A stretch of DNA of 64,000 bases from Cedecea neteri (lineage in GTDB: Bacteria; Pseudomonadota; Gammaproteobacteria; Enterobacterales; Enterobacteriaceae): contig NZ_CP009459.1 in assembly GCF_000758325.1 (NCBI RefSeq), forward strand, positions 4,340,001 to 4,404,000. The letters are read 5' to 3'. Shown piece after piece: positions 47,738 through 56,632 of this stretch (position 1 is its first letter; the number at the start of each line of letters is the position of its first letter). The position numbers and the translations under genes are program-made. Below the pieces are notes generated by a model. The model was given only the letters and a program-made list of their open reading frames with translations. It made no database searches and was not told the origin of the DNA.

Positions 47738-49384
47738 TGTCTGCGATTCAGCTTCAGCCTCGCCGCCCCAACACACTCTGTTGCGCCCCTGTTGTTTCGC
47801 CCTATACAGACGAATATCCGCCTGACTCTGGATCTGTTCCAGGTCACCGTCTGGGGCTTCTTCATGGGAAGCCACACCCAGCGAGGCCGTCACCAGCAGC
47901 GAAGACTCGTCCTCCAGCCTGAGCGGCGTGTTGACCAGCATCTTACGCACCCGCTGTGCCACGGCTATCGCCGCATGCAGGTCGGTGTTAGGCAGGTAGA
48001 TACAAAACTCTTCGCCGCCGATGCGACCAACAATATCCTGGGTGCGGATCGCCTGCTGGATGCAGCGTGTGGCGTGGATAAGTACCCGGTCGCCAACCTG
48101 ATGCCCAAAGCGGTCATTCACTTTTTTGAAATGGTCAAGATCCAGCTGAATCAGGGAGTAATCCACATATTGCGGGCTGATTCGCCCGCTCGTCTCAAAG
48201 AAGCCACGGCGGTTAAGTACACCGGTCAGATCATCGTGCAGCGCATGTCGGTGCATTTCCTGCTGCATATGGCCCATGTTGCGAATCAGCCGGCAAATCA
48301 TACGGTGTGAGCCAAACAGAATAAGAATTACGGTTAGCCACATCACCACCAGCAGCACGCTAAAATGCCCAAAGTCCTCGTGCAGCCCCTGCCGGATGGT
48401 CTGAACGCTGACAAGAATTGCCCCCGTCCCGGAGACGTGCCCGAAAGTGGCATAAGCGTAGCCAAAGCGTAAGGTGCCTCGGGATTCATCAGCCAGCTTT
48501 TCAAGAATCATCTGCCGCTGCTTATCACTGAGCCGATAACCATTCTGCGAGCCAACGGGACGAGTAAGCGGATTCATCTGTTCATCAAAAAGCAGATAGG
48601 CGCTTTGCGTGTCCTCAGGCAAGGCGCTGGAGAGAAACAGCCGAAGCGTTTCGGTGGTGACCGCAATACCAAACAGCCCAATCCACCGATCGTCAAAGTC
48701 CACCGGAAGAGAGCCATTAATCAACGTTTTGCCGGTATCGGCGATATTTTGCCGCGTCCAGAACGGATCGCGGCGCGGGTTCAACAGCGGCGAACCAAGC
48801 ACAAACGATCCCTGCATCGCCAGCGGGTTAGCACTTTCGATAAGCAGTTTGTTCACATCAGGAGAGAGCGACGCAATAAATCCCCCGGAGCGCGACATGT
48901 AGTAAACGTTGGACGAGAGGCGGTTGCTCCCGCCTGCTAACGGAAAGAGATCCTGAATGTCGCGCAGGGCCTGGTATTCGCGCCGCGTGAGTTTTTCCCT
49001 TTCCTCTTTCGGCTTGTTTTTAAAAGGCTGAACGCTGTCGGGGATAGGCAGGCTTTGTATATGCAGCGGCGACAGCATCTCTTTATTGCTGGCCCGGGAA
49101 GCCAGCTGCGAGATCGGCGTGAACTGCGGTTCATTCAGCGTTTCAATGAACATGCGGCGGAGATAGCGCAGGTTGTCCATCTGATATTCAGATTTGCTTT
49201 CAAGCCGGGCAATCACGCTTTCGAGGTGACTAAGCTGGCTGGTGCGATAGCCGTGGTTGAACAACTCCCCCTGCTGCCAGAACAGAAAGGTGATCAACAG
49301 AAAGAGCGACAGAAAGCACACATGGGTGATGCGCAGTGTTTTTACCATCGGCAGACGAATATGGCTAATCAACGACGTGCTCAC
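47735..49384 (-). CDS. Membrane diguanylate cyclase with periplasmic sensor
   Basis: A protein of 549 residues. A span at about 17-35 is followed by some 310 residues of periplasmic domain (CHASE7/dCache-like, containing YYMSRSGGFIASLSP), a second span at about 342-362, then a GGDEF domain with intact active site RIGGEEFCIYL. The half-site DDLTGVLNRRGFF is typical. It makes c-di-GMP. The start is GTG with AAGGAA six bases upstream. It lies 32 bases downstream of pdeA on the same strand, so synthesis and degradation enzymes are probably co-transcribed. E. coli has no cyclase at this position. Confidence 0.9.
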   Translation of the reverse strand: MSTSLISHIRLPMVKTLRITHVCFLSLFLLITFLFWQQGELFNHGYRTSQLSHLESVIARLESKSEYQMDNLRYLRRMFIETLNEPQFTPISQLASRASNKEMLSPLHIQSLPIPDSVQPFKNKPKEEREKLTRREYQALRDIQDLFPLAGGSNRLSSNVYYMSRSGGFIASLSPDVNKLLIESANPLAMQGSFVLGSPLLNPRRDPFWTRQNIADTGKTLINGSLPVDFDDRWIGLFGIAVTTETLRLFLSSALPEDTQSAYLLFDEQMNPLTRPVGSQNGYRLSDKQRQMILEKLADESRGTLRFGYAYATFGHVSGTGAILVSVQTIRQGLHEDFGHFSVLLVVMWLTVILILFGSHRMICRLIRNMGHMQQEMHRHALHDDLTGVLNRRGFFETSGRISPQYVDYSLIQLDLDHFKKVNDRFGHQVGDRVLIHATRCIQQAIRTQDIVGRIGGEEFCIYLPNTDLHAAIAVAQRVRKMLVNTPLRLEDESSLLVTASLGVASHEEAPDGDLEQIQSQADIRLYRAKQQGRNRVCWGGEAEAESQT

Positions 49385-49416
49385 GGTGATTCCTTTTTAG
49401 GGTGCAAAGGAGAGCG

Positions 49417-51600
49417 TCAGTGCTTGAGCTGCTGCAAAGGCTCGGGTCTCCCCACCAGATACCCCTGCAGGTATTGGACGCCAAGCTGCAGCAGGATGTC
49501 GCGCTGCTCTTCCGTTTCGACATACTCTGCGACGACGCTGAGCGACCTGGCCGCCGCCAGTTCACAAATGGACTTCACGATAAGCTTATCCATTACATCG
49601 CTGGTGATATCGCGGACGAAGCAACCATCTATCTTAATGATATCCGCCTGCAGCTTCTTCAGGCGCTCATAGTTAGCGTAGCCTGTTCCAAAATCATCAA
49701 TAGCAATCTTAAAACCTTTCTCACGCAGCAGGGCAATATTTTGATTAGAGGTTTCTGAGTTTGAAAATGCCTGCTCTTCCGTCACTTCAATGACTACGGC
49801 GCTGGTCGGCACCTTGTAAACGTCAAACTGGGCAATAATCTGCTGGGCAATCTCTTTTTGCATTAGCGTGAGCGGCATCAGATTGACCGAAAAGCGCGTC
49901 TGCTGCACGTTGCCAGGATGCTTCGCAAGCCAGGCCAGCAGCATCTTCATCACCATCATGTCAAACCGGGTGCTCAGGTTAAACTCGGCGATAATTGGAA
50001 TAAATTTATCCGGGGTAATGTGCTGGCCGCCTATCACCAGGCGGCTGAGAATTTCGTAATAGCCCTTACCGTCACAGTCGACAATGGGCTGTGCGTAGAG
50101 CTGGAAAGCATCTTCGTCGATGGCCTGCTTAATCTTTTGCAGCAACAGCACCCGCTCGGTTGTTTGCCCAGAGACAGCCTGCAGCCTGGCATCAAGCCCA
50201 AGCACACGCTGGGTGTCACTGGCTTTTTCAGCCAGATAGCTTAATTGCCCCAGCATGCGCTGCAGGTCTTCGGGCGAATCCACAATCCCCCAGGATGCCC
50301 CGTATTCAATTTCAAGGGAGACGTTGTGCCAGGGAATTTTCTTATTATTCAGGTGCTCAACAAAATAGGTCAGCCGGGCTTCTGTTTCACCCTCTCGTAA
50401 AAATAAAAGCAACTCACTACCGGGGAGCTGAAATATTTTTTCCCCCTCCAGCAGCCAGGGTTGTAATTCTCTGGCAATGGTTTTCTTACAGTAAATACGC
50501 ATCATCATGCCGTAATGTCGGCTAAGAAACTCAAAGTTCGCCATTCTCAGGCAGCAAAGCGCCCCGGTTGGATAAGTCAGAATATGTTCTTCAAGCGCGC
50601 GTAAATTAGGTAATTGTGTTAATGGATCGGTCTGCGCCTGGAGATGGTAAACTCGCTTCATCCACTCATTTTTGTGGTAGGAAATAGCCATATATAACAG
50701 GCAAACGGTAAAGGAGATAAAGACGGAAAGAATAAAGGACAGGGCGTACTGCGTATTTACCCCCTGCAAAAAACTGGTGTTGTAGGTTAGCAATACCCAC
50801 GCCGAAATGCCCCACAGCAGAGAAACCAGCCTTGCATTAAAGCGACGGATGCCTAGCGTAAACAGCACAAAGACCACCGGAACCAAATAGCCAGCAATCA
50901 GCTCGCTATGCCACGGCGAGCACATCAGCACCAGATACAGCGCCCAGGCAACCAGCCAGCATGGCGTATAGAGCCGGTGCTTATCCTGCCTGTAGTGGCG
51001 CACGCAGCGCCGCCAGAAACCGACGGCAAAATGCGGGTTCAGCAGCATACGCAACGGATAATAGAAAAGCGTGGTGAAGATGAGTGAAGCCACAACAAGA
51101 TTCAGCACATCAACAATCATATAAATAACTGAGCCACCACCAAAAAACGGCGCGAGTTCAGGTGGATACTCAATCACATTACCCGCGAGGTACATCAGCA
51201 GCTTGATGGCAAACGGGGCGATAAAACCGAGCCAAAAAATACGCTGCCCCATGCCCTTATTGGGGAGTCCAAAACGCCAACGGGGGCCCACGTAGCGGCA
51301 GGTAATTAGACTGGCAACCAGTAAAGGAAATAGCAGACAAAAAATAAACGTAACAAGCGGTACAACAGATAAATCAAGCAGCCAGCTATAAATAATTAGC
51401 GACCCTAGCGTGAGGGGAAAAATCGCCGACCGACCATAAATAATAATCATTGCCATTATAAAACTTAATGGCAAATAGGCGAGGTAGGTTTTATGCCCAT
51501 CAACAAGGGTTGTCGGTGAAATATAACGAGAAAATGGAATAAATAGTAAACACAGCGCCAGGGCAATCACTATTTTTTTTATCGCTTTGTAAATAATCAT
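49417..51600 (-). CDS. pdeA: PdeA (YfeA), membrane c-di-GMP phosphodiesterase
   Basis: A protein of 727 residues (E. coli 729). About nine membrane spans (MASE-type, 1-310) precede a degenerate GGDEF domain, where the signature is replaced by PGSELLLF, and an EAL domain with YYEILSRL, SVNLMPLTL, VIEVTEEQAF, AIDDFGTGYANYERL and IKIDGCFV. The catalytic Glu, Asn, Glu, Asp and Lys of active EAL proteins are all present, so it should hydrolyse c-di-GMP. It is the first gene of a two-gene unit with the cyclase. Confidence 0.93.
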   Translation of the reverse strand: MIIYKAIKKIVIALALCLLFIPFSRYISPTTLVDGHKTYLAYLPLSFIMAMIIIYGRSAIFPLTLGSLIIYSWLLDLSVVPLVTFIFCLLFPLLVASLITCRYVGPRWRFGLPNKGMGQRIFWLGFIAPFAIKLLMYLAGNVIEYPPELAPFFGGGSVIYMIVDVLNLVVASLIFTTLFYYPLRMLLNPHFAVGFWRRCVRHYRQDKHRLYTPCWLVAWALYLVLMCSPWHSELIAGYLVPVVFVLFTLGIRRFNARLVSLLWGISAWVLLTYNTSFLQGVNTQYALSFILSVFISFTVCLLYMAISYHKNEWMKRVYHLQAQTDPLTQLPNLRALEEHILTYPTGALCCLRMANFEFLSRHYGMMMRIYCKKTIARELQPWLLEGEKIFQLPGSELLLFLREGETEARLTYFVEHLNNKKIPWHNVSLEIEYGASWGIVDSPEDLQRMLGQLSYLAEKASDTQRVLGLDARLQAVSGQTTERVLLLQKIKQAIDEDAFQLYAQPIVDCDGKGYYEILSRLVIGGQHITPDKFIPIIAEFNLSTRFDMMVMKMLLAWLAKHPGNVQQTRFSVNLMPLTLMQKEIAQQIIAQFDVYKVPTSAVVIEVTEEQAFSNSETSNQNIALLREKGFKIAIDDFGTGYANYERLKKLQADIIKIDGCFVRDITSDVMDKLIVKSICELAAARSLSVVAEYVETEEQRDILLQLGVQYLQGYLVGRPEPLQQLKH

Positions 51601-51801
51601 AGGCCCTGATGTTAATTTTATGTGACTGTTTAAAAAGTATTTTCAGCGAAAAGAGTACGTTTATTTCTTGAGCGAATCAAGTTTCTGACCTGCACAAAAG
51701 CAGTTCTTACCGTACAGCAGAAATAATAGAACAAGCAGACGTAAGTAGAGGTTTTTTTACTGAAGGGTCACCAAAAGCAGGTGTATTTGAGCCTGAAAAG
51801 T

Positions 51802-51829
51802 AAAAACCCCCGCCGAAGCGAGGGTTTCA
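51802..51829 (-). terminator. Terminator of the tRNA-Ala transcript
   Basis: On the minus strand AACCCTCGC-ttc-GGCGGGGGTTTTT, directly after the last tRNA-Ala. Confidence 0.85.
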
Positions 51830-51834
51830 AATTT

Positions 51835-51910
<76 letters not shown>

Positions 51911-51955
51911 ACTGACAGGTGCTGATTTTACGGTACCAATCTGCTGGTGAAGATT

Positions 51956-52031
<76 letters not shown>

Positions 52032-52065
52032 AAACCGTAAAGACCTTGTCGTGTTGACGGGCGGC

Positions 52066-52094
52066 ATAATATGAAACCCCACATAGCGTGTCAA
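52066..52094 (-). promoter_or_regulatory. Promoter of the tRNA-Ala pair
   Basis: TTGACA and TATTAT with a 17-base spacer on the minus strand, followed by a GC-rich discriminator (GCCGCCCG), the usual mark of stringently controlled stable-RNA promoters. Confidence 0.88.
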
Positions 52095-52261
52095 CGGCAA
52101 TTTGTTCTTCCGCGATCAATCGCCTAAAAAGCCATCGCCTTCGGCAATTCTCGGTTGCATATCATCCCGTTGTAGTTAATTCTGTCACAGTTTAGCGTTA
52201 GTCAGTTCAATAAAATGAACCACTAATAAAGCCGTTTCGGCCGCAATGAAAAGGAATCACT

Positions 52262-52618
52262 GTGCTCAAGGAAAGAATGACACCAGAAGAACTGGCCGTG
52301 ATCACCGGCTACAGCCGCCAGACCATCAATAAGTGGGTGCGTAAAGAAAATTGGGAAACCTCACCTAAACCCGGCGTTCAGGGAGGCAAAGCGCGGCTTA
52401 TACATATAGATGAGCACGTCAGGGAATTTATCAACAGCACCCGCCGAGTGACGGAAAACACAGCCCGTTACAGCACAACGGACGCCTCGCTGGAAAATCT
52501 ACTGCTCAACTCAGTTCAGCAAATGTCCGACAGCGAACAGAAAAAGATGTCTGCGATGCTGTTGCGGGACGGGATTGCCGGTTTACTTACACGGTTGGGG
52601 ATCAGCGATAACGAGTAA
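52262..52618 (+). CDS. yfeC: YfeC, small helix-turn-helix DNA-binding protein
   Basis: A protein of 118 residues (DUF1323). The MerR/excisionase-like N-terminal helix-turn-helix KERMTPEELAVITGYSRQTI, then NKWVRKENW, TSPKPGVQGGKARLIHID, is nearly identical to E. coli YfeC. The C-terminal helix ends LLRDGIAGLLTRLGI. Start is GTG with AAGGA seven bases upstream, giving the same N-terminus as in E. coli. Regulon unknown. Confidence 0.9.
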   Translation: MLKERMTPEELAVITGYSRQTINKWVRKENWETSPKPGVQGGKARLIHIDEHVREFINSTRRVTENTARYSTTDASLENLLLNSVQQMSDSEQKKMSAMLLRDGIAGLLTRLGISDNE

Positions 52619-52665
52619 TTGCCCGGCTAGTGCCTGTCGGCGTCAGGAAAAATAAAGGATTACTG

Positions 52666-53022
52666 ATGTTCAAGGAAAAAATGACCGCCGATGAACTGGC
52701 GGAGATGACGGGTTACACTCGCCAGACAATTAATAAATGGGTACTGAAACATAACTGGGAAACCACTGAGAAACGAGGCGTACCAGGCGGTAAAGCAAGA
52801 TTTATTTATATCTCAGAGCAGGTAAAAGCGTTTATCTACAACACCCGCTATATGCGCGAAAAAGTGGCCTCTTATAGCGTCCTTCGTACGCCATTAGAAC
52901 AGCTGATGCTCAACGCCCTGCGTACCCTTTCCCAAGAAGAGCAGCATAAAGTGACCGCTATCCTCGAGCGTGAAGGCAGCGAAGGTTTGCTTAAACGCCT
53001 CGGAATTCAAAAGAATGAGTAA
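52666..53022 (+). CDS. YfeC/YfeD-type helix-turn-helix protein
   Basis: A protein of 118 residues, a paralogue of the upstream gene: KEKMTADELAEMTGYTRQTI, NKWVLKHNW, RGVPGGKARFIYIS, and the same C-terminal LEREGSEGLLKRLGI. It occupies the place of E. coli yfeD but reads more like YfeC, so a local duplication is as likely as orthology. AAAGGA precedes the ATG by six bases. Forty-seven bases separate the pair. Confidence 0.87.
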   Translation: MFKEKMTADELAEMTGYTRQTINKWVLKHNWETTEKRGVPGGKARFIYISEQVKAFIYNTRYMREKVASYSVLRTPLEQLMLNALRTLSQEEQHKVTAILEREGSEGLLKRLGIQKNE

Positions 53023-53024
53023 AT

Positions 53025-53056
53025 AAAAAAGCCGGTGACTGAGCACCGGCTTTTTA
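53025..53056. terminator. Bidirectional terminator between yfeC-type genes and gltX
   Basis: AAAAAAGCCGGTG-actgag-CACCGGCTTTTT between convergent genes. Confidence 0.92.
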
Positions 53057-53068
53057 CATTTGCGATGT

Positions 53069-54484
53069 TTACTGCTGAGCTTCACGCTCGCTGATGAAAT
53101 CGAGCGCTTTATTGATGCGCGCCACGGAGCGCTGTTTGCCAATGGCATGCACGGTGACATCAAGGCCCGGAGACTGACCAGCACCGGTCACGGCGACACG
53201 CAGCGGCATCCCCACTTTACCCATCCCGACTTCCAGCTCATCAGCGGTAGCCTGGATAGCGTGATGAACGTTTTCTGCCGTCCAGTCGCTCAGCGCGACT
53301 AGTTTGTCACGCACGACTTCCAGCGGCTGACGTGCAACCGGGCGAAGATGCTTTTTCGCAGCGTCAGCGTCAAACTCGCTGAAATCTTCGTAGAAGTAGC
53401 GGCAGGTCTGTGCCATCTCTTTCAGGGTTTTACAGCGTTCGCCCAGCAGTTTTACCAGCTCAGACAGCTGCGGGCCGTTACGCGTATCAATATTTTCCTG
53501 CTCGATGTGCCATTGCAGGTGCGTTGCCACGTACTCTGGCTCCAGCGTATTGATGTAATGGTGGTTCAGCCACTGCAGCTTTTCAGTATTGAAGGCGCTG
53601 GCTGATTTGCTTACCGCGTTCAGGCTGAACATCTCAATCATCTCTTCACGAGAGAAAATCTCCTGGTCACCGTGGGACCAGCCCAGACGCACCAGATAGT
53701 TGAGCAGCGCTTCCGGCAGGTAGCCGTCGTCGCGGTACTGCATCACGCTCACCGCCCCGTGACGCTTGGACAGCTTTTTACCGTCGTCGCCGTTGATCAT
53801 AGAAACGTGGGCATAAAGCGGAACCGGCGCGTTCAATGCCTTCAGGATGTTGATCTGGCGCGGCGTGTTGTTGATATGGTCTTCACCACGGATCACGTGG
53901 GTGATCTCCATATCCCAGTCGTCCACCACTACACAGAAGTTATAGGTTGGAGAACCGTCGGTACGGCGAATGATCAGATCGTCCAGCTCCTGGTTGCTGA
54001 ATTCGATCGGGCCACGGATCTGGTCATCAAAGATAACAGAACCTTCCTGCGGGTTGGCAAAACGCACAACGCACGGTTCATCATCAGCATGGTGTTCATG
54101 GCTGTGGCGGCAGCGACCGTCATAGCGAGGTTTCTCGTTATTGGCCATTTGCTCTTCACGCAGGGCCTCAAGGCGCTCTTTAGAGCAATAGCACTTATAC
54201 GCCGTGCCCGCAGCCAGCATTTCGTCGATGGCCTGGTTGTAACGATCAAAACGCTTGGTCTGATAGTACGGGCCCTCATCCCACTGCAGGCTCAGCCAGT
54301 TCATCCCGTCCATAATCGCTTCGATAGCTTCCGGGGTTGAACGCTCGAGGTCGGTGTCTTCTATACGCAGCACGAACTCGCCTTTGTTATGACGAGCAAA
54401 CAGCCAGGAGTAGAGAGCAGTACGGGCACCGCCAACGTGCAGATAGCCTGTTGGGCTTGGCGCAAAGCGAGTTTTGATTTTCAT
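53069..54484 (-). CDS. gltX: GltX, glutamyl-tRNA synthetase
   Basis: A class I synthetase of 471 residues charging tRNA-Glu. The HIGH-type motif is in [20 protein letters not shown], the KMSKS-type motif is KLSKRHG, and the zinc-binding loop carries [11 protein letters not shown]...RYDGRCRH. Close to E. coli GltX (471 aa). The upstream 259 bases hold its promoter and that of the tRNA-Val operon. Confidence 0.98.
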   Translation of the reverse strand: MKIKTRFAPSPTGYLHVGGARTALYSWLFARHNKGEFVLRIEDTDLERSTPEAIEAIMDGMNWLSLQWDEGPYYQTKRFDRYNQAIDEMLAAGTAYKCYCSKERLEALREEQMANNEKPRYDGRCRHSHEHHADDEPCVVRFANPQEGSVIFDDQIRGPIEFSNQELDDLIIRRTDGSPTYNFCVVVDDWDMEITHVIRGEDHINNTPRQINILKALNAPVPLYAHVSMINGDDGKKLSKRHGAVSVMQYRDDGYLPEALLNYLVRLGWSHGDQEIFSREEMIEMFSLNAVSKSASAFNTEKLQWLNHHYINTLEPEYVATHLQWHIEQENIDTRNGPQLSELVKLLGERCKTLKEMAQTCRYFYEDFSEFDADAAKKHLRPVARQPLEVVRDKLVALSDWTAENVHHAIQATADELEVGMGKVGMPLRVAVTGAGQSPGLDVTVHAIGKQRSVARINKALDFISEREAQQ

Positions 54485-54698
54485 TAAACGGCCTTAGTTA
54501 CACATATTTGCCGGCAAAGCGGCAATTGCCAGGGAAAATTAACAGGCAACATTCTATCACTGTGCGCTAATTCCTCAATGTTGATGCCTGTAGATAGCGG
54601 TAAAGCAGAGAATTTGATGATAAATCAAACGCCAATGCCTGTTTCTTGATCGCATCGTTTAATTTTAAGACGAACGAATAAAAACTTTAGAAAATGCG

Positions 54699-54726
54699 TT
54701 GACTCATTTTCAACTGTCCCTATAAT
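54699..54726 (+). promoter_or_regulatory. Promoter of the tRNA-Val/Lys operon
   Basis: TTGACT (54699) and TATAAT (54721) with a 16-base spacer, followed by GCGACTCC; the first tRNA begins 17 bases later. Confidence 0.88.
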
Positions 54727-54743
54727 GCGACTCCACAAACCGG

Positions 54744-54819
54744 GGGTGATTAGCTCAGTTGGTAGAGCATCTCCTTTACACGGAGGGGGTCGGCGGTTCG
54801 AGCCCGTCATCACCCACCA
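54744..54819 (+). tRNA. valU: tRNA-Val (TAC), copy 1
   Basis: A 76-base cloverleaf with encoded CCA; anticodon loop TTTACAC. The anticodon stem begins with T (TCTCC/GGAGG), giving a T-G pair. Confidence 0.96.
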
Positions 54820-54862
54820 CTCTTTAGAGTGACCCGGAATGTGAAGTAAGAGATTTAGAGAT

Positions 54863-54938
54863 GGGTGATTAGCTCAGTTGGTAGAGCATCTCCTTTACAC
54901 GGAGGGGGTCGGCGGTTCGAGCCCGTCATCACCCACCA
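54863..54938 (+). tRNA. valX: tRNA-Val (TAC), copy 2
   Basis: A 76-base cloverleaf identical to copy 1, with the same T-G pair at the top of the anticodon stem. Confidence 0.96.
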
Positions 54939-54971
54939 TCTCCTCTTACGAAATTAGCAGTACCGAAGTTT

Positions 54972-55047
54972 GGGTGATTAGCTCAGTTGGTAGAGCACCT
55001 CCTTTACACGGAGGGGGTCGGCGGTTCGAGCCCGTCATCACCCACCA
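54972..55047 (+). tRNA. valY: tRNA-Val (TAC), copy 3
   Basis: A 76-base cloverleaf differing from copies 1 and 2 by one base: the anticodon stem is CCTCC/GGAGG, restoring a C-G pair. Confidence 0.96.
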
Positions 55048-55049
55048 TC

Positions 55050-55125
55050 GGGTCGTTAGCTCAGTTGGTAGAGCAGTTGACTTTTAATCAATTGGTCGCA
55101 GGTTCGAATCCTGCACGACCCACCA
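55050..55125 (+). tRNA. lysV: tRNA-Lys (TTT)
   Basis: A 76-base cloverleaf with CCA; anticodon loop CTTTTAA. It starts two bases after copy 3 of tRNA-Val, the same order as E. coli valUXY-lysV. Confidence 0.96.
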
Positions 55126-55132
55126 ATGTAGA

Positions 55133-55157
55133 AAGGCGCCCTAAAGGCGCCTTTTTG
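55133..55157 (+). terminator. Terminator of the tRNA-Val/Lys operon
   Basis: AAGGCGCC-ctaaa-GGCGCCTTTTT, eight bases after the tRNA-Lys CCA. Confidence 0.92.
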
Positions 55158-55196
55158 CTATCTGCGATATCTGAAAATGCCATCGTCAAAAAATTA

Positions 55197-55223
55197 TCAA
55201 CTTCCTCGCCGCCAGGCCGATAA
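55197..55223 (+). promoter_or_regulatory. Sigma-28 (FliA) promoter of the flxA-like gene
   Basis: A perfect GCCGATAA -10 element (55216-55223) lies 11 bases after TCAACTTC, which matches the TAAAGTTT -35 element at five of eight positions. The spacing is exactly that of FliA promoters, and E. coli flxA is a FliA target. Confidence 0.85.
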
Positions 55224-55253
55224 CTCCCTTACCATTCCATCAAAGGAGTTATG

Positions 55254-55616
55254 ATGACGACAATATCCAGCAATGCTCTGCAGGGCTCTCAGTTGACAAC
55301 CAGCACGTCGACAGGCTCTTCTGCTTCCGGCAGCACTGATAACAGTACAGCCTCGCAGATTGCCCAAATCAGCAAAAAAATTACTCAGCTGACGGAGAAA
55401 CTGAGAGAAGTTTCCGGCACGCCAGATCGCTCTGCTGAAGAGAAAAAGAAGCAGGTAGAGTTACTTCAGACCGAGATTAAAATGCTGCAGGCTCAGTTGG
55501 CCCAGCTTCAGCGTAAACAAGCTGAAGAAGCCCAGCAGAAACAAGAGCAGCAGCAGATCAAGACCACTGGCGTAAACAACCCTTCCGACGATCACCAGAT
55601 TGATATTTATATCTAA
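55254..55616 (+). CDS. FlxA-like coiled-coil protein
   Basis: A protein of 120 residues. A Ser/Thr/Asn-rich N-terminus (about 40 residues) precedes a heptad-type coiled coil ([54 protein letters not shown]) and a tail ending DDHQIDIYI, the FlxA C-terminal signature (IDIYV in E. coli). FlxA is expressed with late flagellar genes; its function is unknown. ATG 55254 gives the best distance from AAGGAG; ATG 55251 is adjacent. The stop overlaps the convergent yfeR stop by 4 bases (CTAA/CTAG type). Confidence 0.85.
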   Translation: MTTISSNALQGSQLTTSTSTGSSASGSTDNSTASQIAQISKKITQLTEKLREVSGTPDRSAEEKKKQVELLQTEIKMLQAQLAQLQRKQAEEAQQKQEQQQIKTTGVNNPSDDHQIDIYI

Positions 55617-56542
55617 TCGTCCATAAACAGCGGATCGCCAATACGGGCCAGGGTTAACAGCCTGGCCTGCTCCCGCACCTCCTGCCAGATAGCCTCCGCC
55701 GCACGTGAAAGCGATCGGTTCTTTCGTCTGACCAGCATCAACTGTCGGTTTACAACCGGCGTTAGCCGCTTCACCACCAGCGGTCTACCTTCTGGCAAAG
55801 GCAGCGCCAACGCGGGCAACACGCTTAAACCAATCCCTGCCTCTACCATCGGATACAGCGTTACGGGGTGCCCAATCTGCTGGACAACGTTCACCTCAAT
55901 CCCCTGCCGGACAAAAGCCTCATCAATCAATGGGCGGCTGCCCGAGGCATAATCTTGCAGCACCAGCTTTTGCCCCTGTAGCGCCTGCCAGTCAACCTGT
56001 TCCGCTTTAGCAAACGGATGATCGCTGCGGCACAGCAGCAGAAAAGGCTCAGACAACACCGTTTCACACTCCAGATCGCTGGCCTGCACCGGGTCAATAA
56101 CTACGCCAAAATCAACTTCGCCCTGGCGAATACTCTGCAAAACCCACTGCTGGGAAGCATCATGCAGCATAAATCGAATATTCGGATAAGCCTCCGCGCT
56201 GGCAGCGATAGATTGCGGCATCAGGTGCGCGGATAGCGTCTGGCTGGCGGCCACGCGAACCGTGCCGCTAAGCTGATTCCCCACCACGCGAGCATCCAGC
56301 AGCGTTGTGGTCAACTCTTCCAGCAACAGCTCCAGGCGAGGAGCCAGCAATTCTCCCGCGGACGTGAGCACCACTTCCCGCGTAGTACGGTCAAGCAGCT
56401 TAACGCCCAGCTCGGCTTCCAGCTCCTTCAGGCTGTGGCTAACGGCCGACTGACTCAGCCCAATACTCTCCCCTGCCCGGCTGAAACTGCCGGCATGGGC
56501 TACGGCCACAAATACACGAAGCTGACGCAGGGAATAATTCAT
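55613..56542 (-). CDS. yfeR: YfeR, LysR-family regulator
   Basis: A protein of 309 residues with helix-turn-helix [20 protein letters not shown] (about 19-38) and an effector domain. It is closely related to E. coli/Salmonella YfeR across its length ([37 protein letters not shown]). It is divergent from yfeH, which Salmonella YfeR is reported to regulate in response to osmolarity. Confidence 0.94.
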   Translation of the reverse strand: MNYSLRQLRVFVAVAHAGSFSRAGESIGLSQSAVSHSLKELEAELGVKLLDRTTREVVLTSAGELLAPRLELLLEELTTTLLDARVVGNQLSGTVRVAASQTLSAHLMPQSIAASAEAYPNIRFMLHDASQQWVLQSIRQGEVDFGVVIDPVQASDLECETVLSEPFLLLCRSDHPFAKAEQVDWQALQGQKLVLQDYASGSRPLIDEAFVRQGIEVNVVQQIGHPVTLYPMVEAGIGLSVLPALALPLPEGRPLVVKRLTPVVNRQLMLVRRKNRSLSRAAEAIWQEVREQARLLTLARIGDPLFMDD

Positions 56543-56632
56543 CTATTTTCTTCATCAATGCATTTAATAAATCAATTTTATTTCTGAAATCAGCAGAAAC
56601 ACAATAGCGCCCTTCACCTTTGAGGAATGGCT

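Noticed and set aside
54878-55223. Open frames of 69 and 78 codons over the tRNA-Val and tRNA-Lys genes
   Set aside because: Repeated peptides such as MVEHLLYTEGVGGSSPSSPT come from translating the tRNA-Val copies.
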